Below, one piece after another: positions 35,046 to 46,739 of a DNA stretch of 64,000 nt (position 1 is the first letter of the stretch; each line of letters opens with the position of its first letter). The stretch covers positions 3,119 through 67,118 of the forward strand of contig LNAC01001241.1 of the NCBI GenBank assembly GCA_002007465.1, given 5' to 3'. Both the position numbers and the translations under genes were made by a program. This DNA comes from Ailurus styani. Taxonomy: Eukaryota; Chordata; Mammalia; Carnivora; Ailuridae. Below the pieces are notes generated by a model, which ran no database searches, was not told the origin of the DNA, and saw only the letters and a list, made by a program, of their open reading frames with translations.

Positions 35046-36400
35046 CTTTATTTTAGTGTGTCTGTCCCTACTCCCCAACATGGCCACGCACATGCTCTTT
35101 GCTGGCAGGAGCTGCAGGCTTTCCATTTCTTCACCGGCTCCCGCCCTACCTAGAATCCCTGATAAGCTGGCAGACACCAGGCTTTCCCTGTGACAAGAAA
35201 ACTACAGTTGGGTTACATGAGATCCCATAACGTTTTCTATTTCAACATTTCTGTCCCTCCGGCTGATCTGTTTTATTTCACTCATACAGGAGGGGGTCAC
35301 GGTCCAAGGGTTACACTCATCTGTGCTCCCTGGATCCAGTGATGACCGCCACTGTGACCATCCTGTTCCGTTCATTACCCCCTTTCAGACTACATTGTGC
35401 AGCATTCATTTCTCAACTGACTTCTTCAAACATGCCCAGTTTTCTTTATTAAAAACAAGTAAAACAAACAAAGCAAAACAAAGAAGTTCCACCCATCCCT
35501 TGCCCAAGACGTTCCCTCCTCTGTCATGGCAACTGCTCCTTCTTTCTGTCATCGTGGATCATCTACCATCTGCCTCAGAGATGAACTTCAAGCATCTATG
35601 CTCTGCAAATCCTCACCTACCTAACTTATTTCCATTACGAGTCTTCTGCAAATTGTCCAACTAAATAATGCTCCATTTTTTTCAGTTTTCATGCTTTTCC
35701 CGGCTTCAATAATAAATTCTATGGCCTTCTTCATTCCTCGTTTTTTCCCAGTCTTATTGGGATAGAATTGAATTCAGCACTGGACACGTTTGAGGTGCAC
35801 AGCATACCAACTTGACACGTACATTGTCATGTTGACATGAACAGGAACATGACATGTTGTCATGTCAAATGAACCCACAAGTCTGATCTCTTTTTCTATG
35901 AGTTTGGGTGTTTCTTGTTTTGTTTGTTTTGTTTTCCACTCTCTCCTTAAAACCTCCCACACCCACCATTCCCCGGCCCACCTGACATTAACCTGTGACT
36001 CCTCCCACCTCTCAGACCTCACCTTGCTCATTACCCTGACAACACACCAACTTCTCTCCTTCTGTGAATGTAGTCATTGCCATAGCAGTATCGATTTTAT
36101 AACTTTTCTCCTAATTCACTGGCAAACGATCTGTTTCTGTAATTCACTCGTGGGCTTATATTTAACTCTTCACCTCCAGCTCTTAAAGCTGTTTTTGTTG
36201 GCGCCTCATTTCCTACTCCCTGCTTAACATTTTTTACCTATACGTTCTGCAATTGCGTTAACCCATCACTCCTGCCACAAAGTTATTACACACCTTACAT
36301 AACCTATTCCTTCTCACTTCCCTAACTCTGCCAATACTGGGCTTTTCTTTAACTCATTCTCCCTTTTCTCCTGTATTACTTAAGTGTTAGATTTTATCAA
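35046..36400. other. Unclassified, CT-rich in part
   Basis: Mostly CT-rich on the plus strand, with ORFs of 113 and 121 codons (35323-35664, 35862-36227) lacking domains. About 35755-35820 resembles an antisense L1 3' UTR scrap. A small palindrome lies at 35847-35865. Confidence 0.4.
35847..35865. repeat. Short inverted repeat, CATG-rich
   Basis: Arms ACATGACA and TGTCATGT around a TGT spacer, within a 50-bp stretch holding several CATG tetramers. No regulatory role can be assigned. Confidence 0.7.
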
Positions 36401-36417
36401 ATCTACAGTGTCACATA

Positions 36418-36525
36418 GCTCCTGCCTGGCTCAGTCAGCATAGCATGTGACTCTTGACCTCAGGGTCGTGAGTTTGAGCCCCATGTGTGGCACAGAGTTT
36501 GCTTAAAAAAAAAATTAAAAATAAG
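36418..36525 (+). mobile_element. Older short Can-SINE
   Basis: Head 'cctgcctggctcagtcagca', B-box-like 'gtgagtttgagcccc', then 'gtttgcttaaaaaaa' without a CT-rich middle. This is the same short form as 11807-11936. Flanks AAATCTACAGTGTCACAT and AAATCTACAATATCTCACAT match approximately. Confidence 0.85.
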
Positions 36526-36783
36526 TAAATTTTTTAAAATCTACAATATCTCACATTTCAAATCCATCTCCAGTACGAACTCCTATTTCAAGGGCTGACT
36601 TTCTCACCCAGACTTCTGTGCAGGCCAGACATTACTATATTTAAAGGAATTTTTAACCTGGGGTAATAAGAAATATACTTGCAATAACAGTGACTTGTGC
36701 ATTTTAAACAGTTGTTTTGTTCTTTGAGTCCATTTAACAGGAGGAAGGTAAAGTTGACAGGAAAATGTTAAAAGTCATGGATA

Positions 36784-36989
36784 GGGCGCCTGGGTGGCTC
36801 AGTGGGTTAAAGCCTCTGCTTTTGGCTCAGGTCATGATCTCAGGGTCCTGGGATCGAGCCCCGCATCGGGCTCCCTGCTCAGTGGGGAACCTGCTTCCCC
36901 CTCTCTCTCTCTGCCTGCCTCTCTGCCTCCTTGTGATCTCTCTCCCTCTGTGAAATAAATAAATAAAATCTTTAAAAAAAATAAATAAA
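36784..36989 (+). mobile_element. Can-SINE, full length, young
   Basis: GGGCGCCTGGGTGGCTCAGTGGGTTAAAGCC head and complete body and tail. Perfect 15-bp duplication TAAAAGTCATGGATA at 36769-36783 and 36990-37004. The 62-codon ORF is SINE-derived. Confidence 0.97.
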
Positions 36990-37233
36990 TAAAAGTCATG
37001 GATAAGGGGATCTACTGCTAAAATCTTTCTGTGGATATGATGAAGTTCTCTTTTTTAAATTTAAAATAAAGTTATTAACTATGACTTTTGGGTACTTATT
37101 TTTTTCTTCTTTCCCCCAAATTTATTGAGATATATTCGACATATAATATTGTGTAAGTTTAAGATATACCATATGACAATTTAATAAACCTACATATTCC
37201 AAAATGATCACCTCAGTAGAGTCAGGTAAGACA

Positions 37234-37295
37234 GCCTCACCTCACCTACCTCTCCTTGCCTCATCTCACCTCACCTCACTTGGCCTCACCTCACA
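37234..37295. repeat. CTCAC-type minisatellite-like tract
   Basis: Irregular repeats of CTCACCTCAC with interruptions, inside an L1 3' UTR fragment. Confidence 0.8.
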
Positions 37296-37346
37296 AAATA
37301 ACCTTCTTTTTGTGTGGGGTGGGAACATTTAAGATCTACTCCCTTA

Positions 37347-37533
37347 GGGCTCCTTGGGTGGCTCAGTCGATTGAGCGGCTGCCTTTGGCTCAGGTCATGA
37401 TCCCAGGGTCCTGGGATTGAGTCCCACATCAGGCTCCCTGCTCAGCAGAGAGCCTGCTTATCCCTTTCCCTCTGCCTACTTGTGCTCTCTCTATCTCTCT
37501 GTCAAATAAATAAATAAAATCTTAAAAAAAAAA
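37347..37533 (+). mobile_element. Can-SINE inside L1 3' UTR
   Basis: Head GGCTCCTTGGGTGGCTCAGTCGATTGAGCGG, complete body and poly(A). Flanks AAGATCTACTCCCTTA (37331-37346) and AAGATCAACTCTCTTA (37534-37549) differ at two bases. The copied site is L1 sequence, so this SINE is younger than the L1. Confidence 0.95.
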
Positions 37534-37905
37534 AAGATCAACTCTCTTAGCAACTTTCGAAGTATATAATACAGCATTGTTAATCATGGTCACCACTCTA
37601 CACATTAGGCCCCCATGACTGATTCACGTTGTAACTGGAAGTTTGTGCCCTTTGACCATCATCATCCATTTTCCCTACCCCTCCATCCCTGGCAACCACC
37701 AATCTATTTTTGTTTCTATGAGTTCAGCTTTTTTAGATTCTGTGTATAAGTGAGATCCTACAGTACTTGTCTTTCCCCGTGGGACTATCTCACTTAGCAT
37801 CGTAACTCAAGGTCCATCCATGTGTTAAATCATAATGAAGAGATATACCCACCAGTACTTTGATAGTGGACTTGGGAAGAATTAGGAAAATCACAGTATC
37901 AGGAG

Positions 37906-37957
37906 AAACTGAATATATCTTCGAAGCCAAAAAACTGAATATATCATTGAAGCCAAA
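37906..37957. repeat. 26-bp tandem duplication
   Basis: Two adjacent units starting AAACTGAATATATC at 37906 and 37932, nearly identical. They follow the L1 fragment and have no other features. Confidence 0.88.
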
Positions 37958-38408
37958 AAAATTAGGGAAAGCTTCACATAGAAAATAGCTGGGAATTTAT
38001 GGTAAAACTTACTAGGAAGCACTGTTTTGTTTTGGGAGTTTTGTCTTTTAGGGTTGGTCGTACATGAGAGTAAAAAGATATTTCTTCTAAGAATGGTAAC
38101 TATTTTGCCAATGAAAGGTATTCTTGGTTGGATGTTAAATTTGATATAGATGTTCTTGGAGTGGGGCAAGTGAGAATGTAGAGATTAAGAAGTCAGTGCA
38201 GGAGTTAAATCAGAAGGAAACTGCCCTTCCAGGTAAAAGGATTCTGAATACATTTGCCCATGAAGATGGAAAATGGGTTTTCTTCTGCACTAGAATGAGG
38301 TCCCTCTAATCTAATTAATCTAATTAGTGGCAGTGGTTCTAGGAAGTCAATAGAGAACGCTCTGGCAGACCTTCCACTAACTGTGTAATATGGGCATGAT
38401 AAGGTTTA

Positions 38409-38586
38409 CAGTAATGGTTCCCAAAATGTGGTGCTGATCAGCAGTGTCACCAACACAGGGGAATTTGTTCAAAGCACACATTCTTGAGCCCCAAAGACGT
38501 ACTGACATAGGAATTATGGTAAATTCTCAGCAACCTTCTCTCACGCTCTGCAGTGATTTCAAAGCATGCTCAAGTGACAGCCACTG
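38409..38586 (+). mobile_element. MER5A-like hAT-Charlie element
   Basis: Begins CAGTAATGGTTCCCAAAATG and ends with 'aagtgacagccactg', matching MER5A inverted termini (CAGTGGTTCTCAAA...CCACTG). The interior shows 'tgctgatcagcagtgtcac', 'cttgagccccaaagacgtac' and 'tgatttcaaagcatgctcaag' in the expected order. A non-autonomous DNA transposon relic of about 180 bp. Confidence 0.85.
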
Positions 38587-40350
38587 GTCTGAAGACAAAG
38601 GCAAGGCTCTGACCTGACACGCAAGAGCCACCAGTTGGACTCTCTTCTCTTGCACCTCAGTCTCTGCAGGATTTTTGGTTGCTCACCGAGGACAAAACCA
38701 ACAGGGCGTATCTGGGGCTTTCATGAGAAGTGGTGTAAGTGTGGAAGAATACTGGCAGAATCCCTTGCAGACACTATTTCAGCAAAAGCCAGACATGAGC
38801 ACTGAATGAGAGCTAGGATGGCAATATTCAGGGATGTGTTCACCTATTCTCATCCGCCAAAGTCGGGGCAGCGGCTCACCTGACACAAGGGACACGGCTC
38901 CAAGTGGAAGTCTGGTTGAGTAGGATTGGCTTATTTCTCACGAAACCTAAGTAGCAGAGGCCATTACAGCAGAAACAACAGCAAACAAAATAATTTGGAG
39001 TGGTGTGATGGTGCCTCTTAAGAGGCTGTGAGATTGTGAATTGTCATGACTTCCACTGAAAATGTTTGGCTCCACAAATCAAAAAGTCTAAACCATATAT
39101 ATGTTTATCGACTTAGCAAGTTCACTCAACCGGAATTTATCCTGAGGAAAAAAATCACGTTAATATTATACCCAGGACATGTCTCATCATTCACCATAGC
39201 ACAATTTAGAAATTACGGAAGTATGTTAACAACAGAAGTTTGGCCACCAAAGTGATATATCTGTGCATTAGCATACTGACCACCGCTAAAATTAAGTTTT
39301 CAAATAATTTTAAATATATGGGATCATCCTTCATGTCATGTTGACAAATGATGATGCAGAAAGCATGTCTACCTATATGGTGGGCTCAAAATCGTATACA
39401 TGGGTATTTAGGGGCAGAAAGAGAGGAGAGAAAATATTCCAGAAAGTTGGTGGTAGTGATCTTTAGAAAAAGGAGTCAAGTTTTTTTTTTTAATTTTTAA
39501 AATAGTTTATGTTGCCTCTCTCCCCAACTTACTTTATGATAATCGATTTATTTTATCACTGTTCTCATGTAGTTTTAATTACCTTTGTCACTTTAATTTG
39601 TTATTAATTTCATTTCTCTGTTGTTTTAAGGTATTTGTTCTTTATATAGGTGTTAGTTATTTCTCTTATTTTGGTTATATTTTTTGGAAGTAAATATGTC
39701 TTACAAGATACAAAAACCCAGAAGAATGAGCAAAGCAGCAATATCAAAAATGATTCTAGAAGAAATTAAAGTAGATATTAATAAATTAAAAAAGAGAATC
39801 AATACTTAGAATGTAAATACCTTGAAAGAATAGATATCCTCAAAGAAAAAGAACTGTAATCAAATACATACTTGTAGAAACCTTGGTAAAATTGAATGAA
39901 GAAACTGGCTTTGGAAGGTAAGATGTATTTCAGGAAAATTTAATAATGAAGATTTTTTTAATCTTTTTTTTTAATTTCAAGGATAAAGAAGAACCCCTGG
40001 AAAAATTATTTTCAGATATATCTATATCAGGTTTGTTATGAATTCCTTCTCCGTTCAATGTCCAGAGAAAATGGATCGACACTTACAGAATGACCTAGCA
40101 TGCGTGGATATGGGGTGGGGGGGGGAGGGGGAAGAGGTAATGTCTTATAATTCTTCAAAAAATTTAGATTTAGTTTACACATGAAAGTAAAATATAAACA
40201 CTTACAGACTCTTGCTCTTATCTGGTTAAAATGTCCAATGTGTCAGGGATTATTTGCTTCAGCAGAGACTCTGGGATGGAACCTAACCACTGACCAGCCC
40301 TATAGGGACCTACCTGCATGTGAATGTCTCCCTCTTCTCCCTCCTTTCAT
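38587..40350. other. Unclassified DNA
   Basis: No confident family. About 39700-39950 is A-rich and weakly L1-like on the plus strand. A G-rich run lies at 40112-40131. The 69-codon ORF at 39046-39255 has no domain. Confidence 0.35.
40112..40131 (+). other. G-quadruplex-capable run
   Basis: The run is G4-T-G9-A-G5, enough for four G-tracts on the plus strand. It stands alone in AT-rich DNA with no promoter context. Confidence 0.7.
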
Positions 40351-40354
40351 CCAT

Positions 40355-40462
40355 CCAGGCCACAAGTTCTTAGCGAACACCTGCTATGTGTCAGGCACTA
40401 TTTTAAGTATTGGAGTTATAAGAGTGGAAAAGGTGAAGGAGATCCATGACCTCTGGGTTCTT
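40355..40462 (+). mobile_element. MIR-family element, sense
   Basis: Reads 'gcgaacacctgctatgtgtcaggcactattttaagtattggagttataa', then 'ccatgacctctgggttctta'. This is the MIR-type layout, with 'cacctactatgtgccaggcact' followed by a 'gagctcacagtct'-like end. The next SINE inserted into its 3' end, and the matching text resumes at about 40697. Confidence 0.7.
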
Positions 40463-40477
40463 ACATTCTAGTATTCT

Positions 40478-40681
40478 TTTTTTTTTTAAAGATTTTATTT
40501 ATTCATTTGACACAGAGAGAGATTACAAGTAGACAGAGAGGCAGGCAGAGAGAGAGGAGAGAGGAGGAAGCAGGCTCCCCACTGAGCAGAGAGCCCGATG
40601 TGGGCCTCGATCCCAGGACCCTGGGATCATGACCTGAGCCGAAGGCAGCGGCTTTAACCCACTGAGCCACCCAGGCGCCCC
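40478..40681 (-). mobile_element. Can-SINE, full length, young
   Basis: Minus-strand full SINE. Perfect 15-bp duplication ACATTCTAGTATTCT at 40463-40477 and 40682-40696. Two minus-strand ORFs (60 and 65 codons) here are SINE translation. Confidence 0.97.
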
Positions 40682-40729
40682 ACATTCTAGTATTCTAATA
40701 GAGAGCTTAAACAAATACAATTAAATGGG

Positions 40730-43447
40730 TTCATAATTTTAAAAATATTTAAGCCTGCCAAAACTACTTTGTACTCCATCAGGATAATTTCAGATCACTC
40801 TTGTGATTAGCATATGCGCTAAGAGTCGAGGCTTTAAATTTAGATTCCTGGTGTATTTGAGCTAGCACTAATAGTTACTGTCAGTCCAACCTTAAGTAAG
40901 TTATTTAACTAGGTATTGTGTGTCACCAATACAAGTAACTATCTCAGGAGGTTGCTTCAAGATTTCAGCCAGATAATGTGCATAAAGTGCATTTGCCGGT
41001 TCCCATAGTATGTGTGTTCAGCAATATCGTTACCTTTTTAAGGAGCCTTTAACATGACACAGTTAATAGGAGTAATAATAACATGAAAATTAGGAGATGG
41101 ATTTCCGGTATCGCCTGAAACAATAATAACAAGGTAAAGGGCACTTTAATTTCCCTCCTGTTCTCTTGCCACCTTGGTCTGAGTAGAAAAGGAATGACCG
41201 ATGTGTGAAAGAGGTTGCACACCTGGGTGAGCTGAAGAGCTCTTTTCTGGTACACAATCCAATATGCTGTATACATATCCTGACATAAGTAAATATCGTC
41301 CCTATGTGATCTGTGTGCTCCAAAAAACAACAGCAAGAGAGTAAAAATGATAATAATAATTCTTACACTTCTTGAATCATCACTTTCTTGTTTATTATAA
41401 ACCTGGAGCTAGAAGATATTACCAGTTCCAGAAGCTCAGAAAAGGAGCAAAGTCTAATGTAAATGACAAATGGTAGGGTCTGATTCTGTAATTGAAACAG
41501 AGGGAGAGCTGTGGAGACCTCTGAACAATTAATTAATTCATCACCAAGGGTCAACAGCGATCACACAGAAGACCAGGAGGGCCCATCAGAAGGTAAAGGG
41601 ATTGGAACCCCTTGATGATGGAGTTTGCTGACGTGTGTTTGTGTTCTTCTGAACTCCACAGAAAGTTTAGGAGGTTGGTGAATTCCTTGGCTGGTTCAGA
41701 AGTGAAGCAAAGAAGCCTGTTCATAACCATCTAGAAAACAAAATAGGTCAAGTCCAGCAACGTCCAATATAAGACTGGCTTAAAGTTACCGACAGCTCGG
41801 TTCTGAGAGAAAGGTGCTGAGTGTGAAGAGCAGGGCCCTGGAGAATGACTCTGGGGTGTCTGTGCGGGGGAGAATCCGGGGCCGTATTAGAAGGACCTCC
41901 AAGAATAAGAGTAGCCAAGGGAGTACTCTAACGTCATGCTCAAGGATAAGGTGTTAGACCTCATTCAGGCTTGAGTCCCAGTATCGGCTAAAATTCTGAG
42001 TGGTATGCAATCCTGTGAAAGAACTTAGCCTTTCTAAGATTATGCAGAGTTGGCCATAAGGAATGACACTTGTGAAGAATAAATGAGTTGATGTACTGTG
42101 GCTAGATACAATGACTCCCATAAAGTACGCACTCCGCAAGATTTCGGTGGGTGCCATGTTGAGGCTCTGGGATCAACTTGTATCTCTCATGGTGGTGAAG
42201 GGACAGGTCCTGTACACTGGAGGGACAGAGTCAGACCTGACTATCAACACTTCTCCAAACATTACGTAGAGTTTGTCGGTCATCCCTTAAATGTCTTCAT
42301 TTTAAATCTGGGATCTGATAACAGTTAGGTGAGGCATTTTCAGAACTCTGCCCCGTGGAGGACGAGCTTTTTAAACGGCCACACCAGCAGCATGAAGGAG
42401 GCCCCAAAAGTCAGTGCAGGGAGTAATCCTATTTCAGAGGAGTTGGTATTTGACAAGTGTCTGAAGTCCTGAGTTGGCTCTCAAGTGAAGGTTAATCATT
42501 TCCCCAATTGCTTTCTAATAGCTCTGAGATGGAACCCAGAGGGCTGCTGGCAGGCCTCCCTGCACTGCACGGAAACACAGGGGCACCGCCCCCCCCTGCA
42601 CAGGGGACGGAGCCGGCTGCGGGTTCAGACAACGCCTGACGCAGCAGCCAGGGCACCAGCAGACTGCAGTGAGACACCTCCCGTTTCCTAAGGGAAGGAG
42701 CTGTCATTGCATTGGGTGTTGGACGCTGTTTTGTTTTGTTTTTCAGTTGCAACCTTCCCTTTTTCATTGTGTTTATTTCCTGGAATTTTAACTTTCTGGA
42801 TGAAATATAACAGTTTTTATATGTCATAATTGGGACATGTCAGAGACATGTAGACATATAGGGTCACAAAAAAACATTAAACAAGAGGTCACATGTTCTG
42901 TGATTGTGCTAAGGATGGCCTACAAATGCCTTCTTATGAAATACATTGCACACTTATGGCTTGACTTTGCTTCAGATCTAGAGCAAGTTCTTGTAATAAA
43001 CTCTATCACCAGTGAATCAGTGTCAAGGTTAATTGGAGACATAGCAAGGCATTTCAGTGCCTTAACTAGGTGACACAAGAAGCAACTTTGTGCTCTCAGT
43101 TTAAATATTCCCAAAGTTGAAATAGCACCTAGTCACGGTTTCTGAAAGCCCTGAAATCATAGATCAATCTTTCCATTTCTAAAAGAGAACTCTAGATCAA
43201 ATTTCAGATATTCCCCTATATAAAATTCACATTTTTAACTTGGCATAAAATGATGTATTGAGCCAAAATATTTAGGCATCATTAATATTAACCCCAATGC
43301 AATATCAAATGATATATTCTACTTTTCTACATTATTTGATACCATATGTGAATTTTTTAATACCAAAAAATTTTTTTAAATTTTAATTTAATACCATGAA
43401 AAGTCCTTTCGTAGATCACCATAAAGCCACAGAAATATTTTCATTTG
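40730..43447. other. Unclassified DNA, with GC-richer patch
   Basis: No repeat family recognised. About 42525-42700 is GC-rich, with a C7 run near 42589 and open frames on both strands (68 plus, 111 minus) lacking domains. I cannot say whether it is exonic. Confidence 0.35.
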
Positions 43448-43462
43448 TAAATTGATGGCTCT

Positions 43463-43665
43463 GGGCGCCTGGGTGGCTCAGTGGGTTAAAGCCTCTGCTT
43501 TCGGCTCAGGTCATGATCTCAGGGTCCTGGGATCGAGGCCCGCATCGGGCTCTCTGCTCAGCGGGGAGCCTGCTTCCCCCTCTCTCTCTGCCTGCCTCTC
43601 TGCCTCCTTGTGATCTCTCTCCCACTGTGAAATAAATAAATAAAGTCTTTAAGAAAAAAATAAAA
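43463..43665 (+). mobile_element. Can-SINE, full length, young
   Basis: Young-form head, CT-rich middle and tail. Perfect 15-bp duplication TAAATTGATGGCTCT at 43448-43462 and 43666-43680. Confidence 0.97.
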
Positions 43666-44044
43666 TAAATTGATGGCTCTGGCACATGTTTGGGATCTTC
43701 AGTGCTATCCACCTTAAATAGCCTCAATTATCATAGAGTATCCTTTTTTTGGTCACAAATTATAAGTCTTTTCCAAGAAAATGGTCTCTGTAACTTTCAG
43801 CCTTAAGCAAAGAGCCCCCACCAACAGTCTTAGTCTGGAATATGCAGGGAGCTAAGTAAACCACCTAGGCCGTGCAGCTTGTAATCAGTGAAATGCCGCA
43901 TGGACCCAGACAGCCTGGCTCAGAAGTTCATCTTTTTACTCATGACCATCCATCATCCAACAAAGAAAATGTTTACTGAACAACGTTATAGTACAATCTA
44001 ATGTGAAATCTCAGTCAGAGATACTACTTAAAAATAAATAAATA

Positions 44045-44228
44045 GGGGCTCCTGGGTGGCTCAGTCGGTAAAGTGTCTGCCTTCAGCTCAAGTCATGGTC
44101 TCAGGGTCCTGGGATCGAGCCCCAAGTCTGGCTCCCTGCTCAGCAGGGAGTCTGTTTCTCCCTTTCCTCCCTGCTCTTGCTCTTGCTATCTCTCTCTCTC
44201 AAACAAATAAAATCTTAAAAAAAAAAAA
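44045..44228 (+). mobile_element. Can-SINE, older form
   Basis: Head GGGGCTCCTGGGTGGCTCAGTCGGTAAAG, B-box region, CT-rich middle and AAACAAATAAAATC tail. The insertion lies in an A/T-rich context, so the target duplication is ambiguous. The 63-codon ORF is SINE-derived. Confidence 0.93.
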
Positions 44229-46371
44229 GAAAATGAATTCTTGTTAGCACAGTATATGCTCAAAATAAAAGAGGAAACTGAAAAAATTCTTGTGTAATTT
44301 ATCTTACATGGCACAGCTTAAAATTATTGCTTATTAGATTCTCATGGACCCCAAATCACACCAACATTGAAATCTCTTTCAGAAGTTATTCTAATGAAAC
44401 ATACAATGTGAATTAAAATAATATACTTTTTAATTGGAAATCGACTGAGGTTCATATGATTATTAAAATTCACTTTTGGCTTATCTCTGTCTCTTCTCAA
44501 ATCTTTGTATTTAGTTATCATTTGGAAATAACATTAACCATTAATATATTCAACACAAAGATAATAAATACAGAACACTTTGTTAAAATTCAACACAAAG
44601 ATAATAAATACAGAACCCTTGTTAAATCTCATATTTAGGAAGGGAAGATACCTCATAAAATTGATAATGGAATGAATTAAAGATATAATCCATTACCCTA
44701 TTTGTGTATGTTATGCATTGACAATGCGATAGAATATTCTAGACTTGCTAAACAAACAAAAAAACGAAAAAACACCCAAAAACATGATAGCTTTGATTTT
44801 GTTTTTAGCAGTATGTTCTTTGTCTATCATTTTGAATTATCCTAAAGCTAGAGATATTTGTTTTGCTTTACTCAATAAAGAAATCTCACCCTGTTACTCT
44901 TAAAATACAAAACCTCATTTTAGTTTACAAGGTCCACAGATCAGAGGCCCAAATAAAAAGAATTTAATTAAAAACTCTAAGTAATCTGGACATTCCAATT
45001 GACAATTAGAACAGAAAACAAAGTTATGTAGAATTTATTCTAAAATTCTATTATGCTCCTCAAGGAAAATCTACATATGGCCCAGTGGATATTGTACCCA
45101 GAGAACTGAAACAGAGATAAATAGATAGTAATATGCATTGAAAAATCATTCTTTCATAATTAGAAACTAAATCAGAGATCACAAAAAGCATGATACTGTA
45201 CAAAGCAAAATTACCCAAGTAAGTCCTATTTTAAGGATTCTTGAGCTGACCTAGGTATTTTTAGCTTAATACTAGGAAAGGATTTGCCTTTTCTATTGCA
45301 CTGCTTCTCTCTGATTAGAAGAGCCCGCAAAACTACCAAATCACGTATGTGTGTTTTTTTATTTGCTTGGCTCTCAAAAAAACTCAGAATGTGATTCTGA
45401 CGTCAACTGAAGAAAAAAAATATTTTGCTGGTGTAACTTCCTTCTATAATTTTATTATTTTGGGGTGCATCAGATAAATTTAGTTCTCTAGAAACAACTT
45501 TTCGCATTGGTAAAGATGCACAGTGCAAATACTGATTTTTCAAAATTTCAACATTCTTAAAATGTAACATTATGTGCAACATAGAGCCCTGAAAAATCTT
45601 GGCATGACTGAACAGGCAAAGCCAACCATAGACCATGGTGATCTTGCCCTCTTCCAACTTATTTTAATATCTTTACCTTACATTTTTAAAATAAGTATAT
45701 TATTAAGGATTAATCTTTACTTGTTTATTACAGAAATATGCTAGCAGCTGGGATGGAGAGATAGAGTCTCTATCCTCTTAAGAAAGTACAGTCAGTAATC
45801 AATAGGCTGTCTTGCTTTCTTCTCCAAAAAAGAAATCGTTTGGTGACTAAAATAAAGCCAAGGGGTTTTGAAAGGCTTTGGGTCAACCTGATATTTAGAT
45901 CAACCTGATCAAGTTCTTTTCCAGAAGAAGTAGACATATAGGAGATCAAGATTTGGGAGAATAGTTTGACTTCAGTCTCCAAAGTTTTTACAAAGAAAGC
46001 TAAGTCATGCTATATTAAGTGACATATCAAGAGGAATTTGTGGATGAAGCTTGGTGCTTGTTTGCTTGTTATAGAAAGTGAGCAGAAAAAGGTGCAGAAT
46101 TTAATGATTGTCATTGCTAAAATACACCCAATATTGCCTTTTGGAATTTTAATGTTATAACTGCTATCTGTAGGAATTACTCAAGGAACACATACAAGTT
46201 GTTTGTTTACCTAATAGACTACCATGTAATCTGGTATTAACAGTTCTTTCAATCCTTCATCTCTTTCCTTTCTCTTGAACATTTCATCCTCCAGCCTGAG
46301 TGGATGCGTTCTCCATTCATACTGCACATTTCATAATCTTGTCCCTTCTTTAAAGCTAAGTATAAGTCTTG
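44229..46371. other. Unclassified AT-rich DNA
   Basis: No element recognised, apart from the 40-bp tandem duplication listed separately. ORFs of 60-84 codons lack domains. Confidence 0.4.
44548..44626. repeat. 40-bp tandem duplication
   Basis: Two adjacent units, each containing TCAACACAAAGATAATAAAT, start at 44548 and 44588. They differ by one substitution and one or two single-base gaps. High identity suggests a fairly recent slippage or repair duplication. Confidence 0.92.
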
Positions 46372-46567
46372 GGGGGCACCTGAGTGGCTCAGCCAGTTAA
46401 GCCTCCAGCTATTGATTTTGGCTCAGGTCATGATCTCAGGGTCGTGAGATCAATCCCTCCATCGGGCTCCACACTTGGTGTGGAGCAGGCTTGAGATTCT
46501 CTCTTTTCCTGTCCCTTCGCCCCTCTGTCCCCAACTCCTGCTCTAGTGCACACTCTCTCTCTCTCGA
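46372..46567 (+). mobile_element. Older Can-SINE ending in purine tract
   Basis: Head GGGGGGCACCTGAGTGGCTCAGCCAGTTAAG, a B-box block, and a longer middle ('cacttggtgtggagcaggc') typical of an older form. A CT-rich end then meets a GA/GGAA microsatellite in place of a poly(A) tail. Confidence 0.85.
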
Positions 46568-46735
46568 AAGAGGGAGAGAGAGGAGTGGAAGGAAGGGATG
46601 AAGGGATGAAGGAAGGAAGGAAGGAAGGAAGGAAGGAAGGAAGGAAGGAAGGAAGGATAGGAGGGAGAAAGGAAGGAAGGATGGATGGAAGGAAGGGTGG
46701 GGGAGGGGGAAGGAAGGAAGAAAGGAAGGAAAAGC
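46568..46735. repeat. (GGAA)n purine microsatellite
   Basis: Impure GA and GGAA repeats with a pure core of about 12 GGAA units at 46609-46657, then GGAT/GGGA variants. It directly follows the SINE. Opposite-strand ORFs (98-130 codons) rich in Pro, Ser, Phe and Leu are translations of this tract. Confidence 0.95.
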
Positions 46736-46739
46736 CAGC

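Larger units (their letters stand above)
37105..37870 (-). mobile_element. L1 3' UTR and ORF2 end, antisense
   Basis: The plus strand reads antisense L1 3' text: 'caaatttattgagatatattc', 'aagatctactccctt', 'ggcaaccaccaatctatttt', 'gtataagtgagatcctacagt' and 'aaggtccatccatgtg'. A SINE interrupts it at 37347-37533. A CTCAC-rich tract at 37234-37295 replaces part of the expected sequence. Confidence 0.85.

Noticed and set aside
42485..42827. GC-rich ORF pair at 42.5-42.8 kb as an exon
   Set aside because: Both strands are open over the same bases and no motif or splice sites stand out. Composition alone explains the ORFs.
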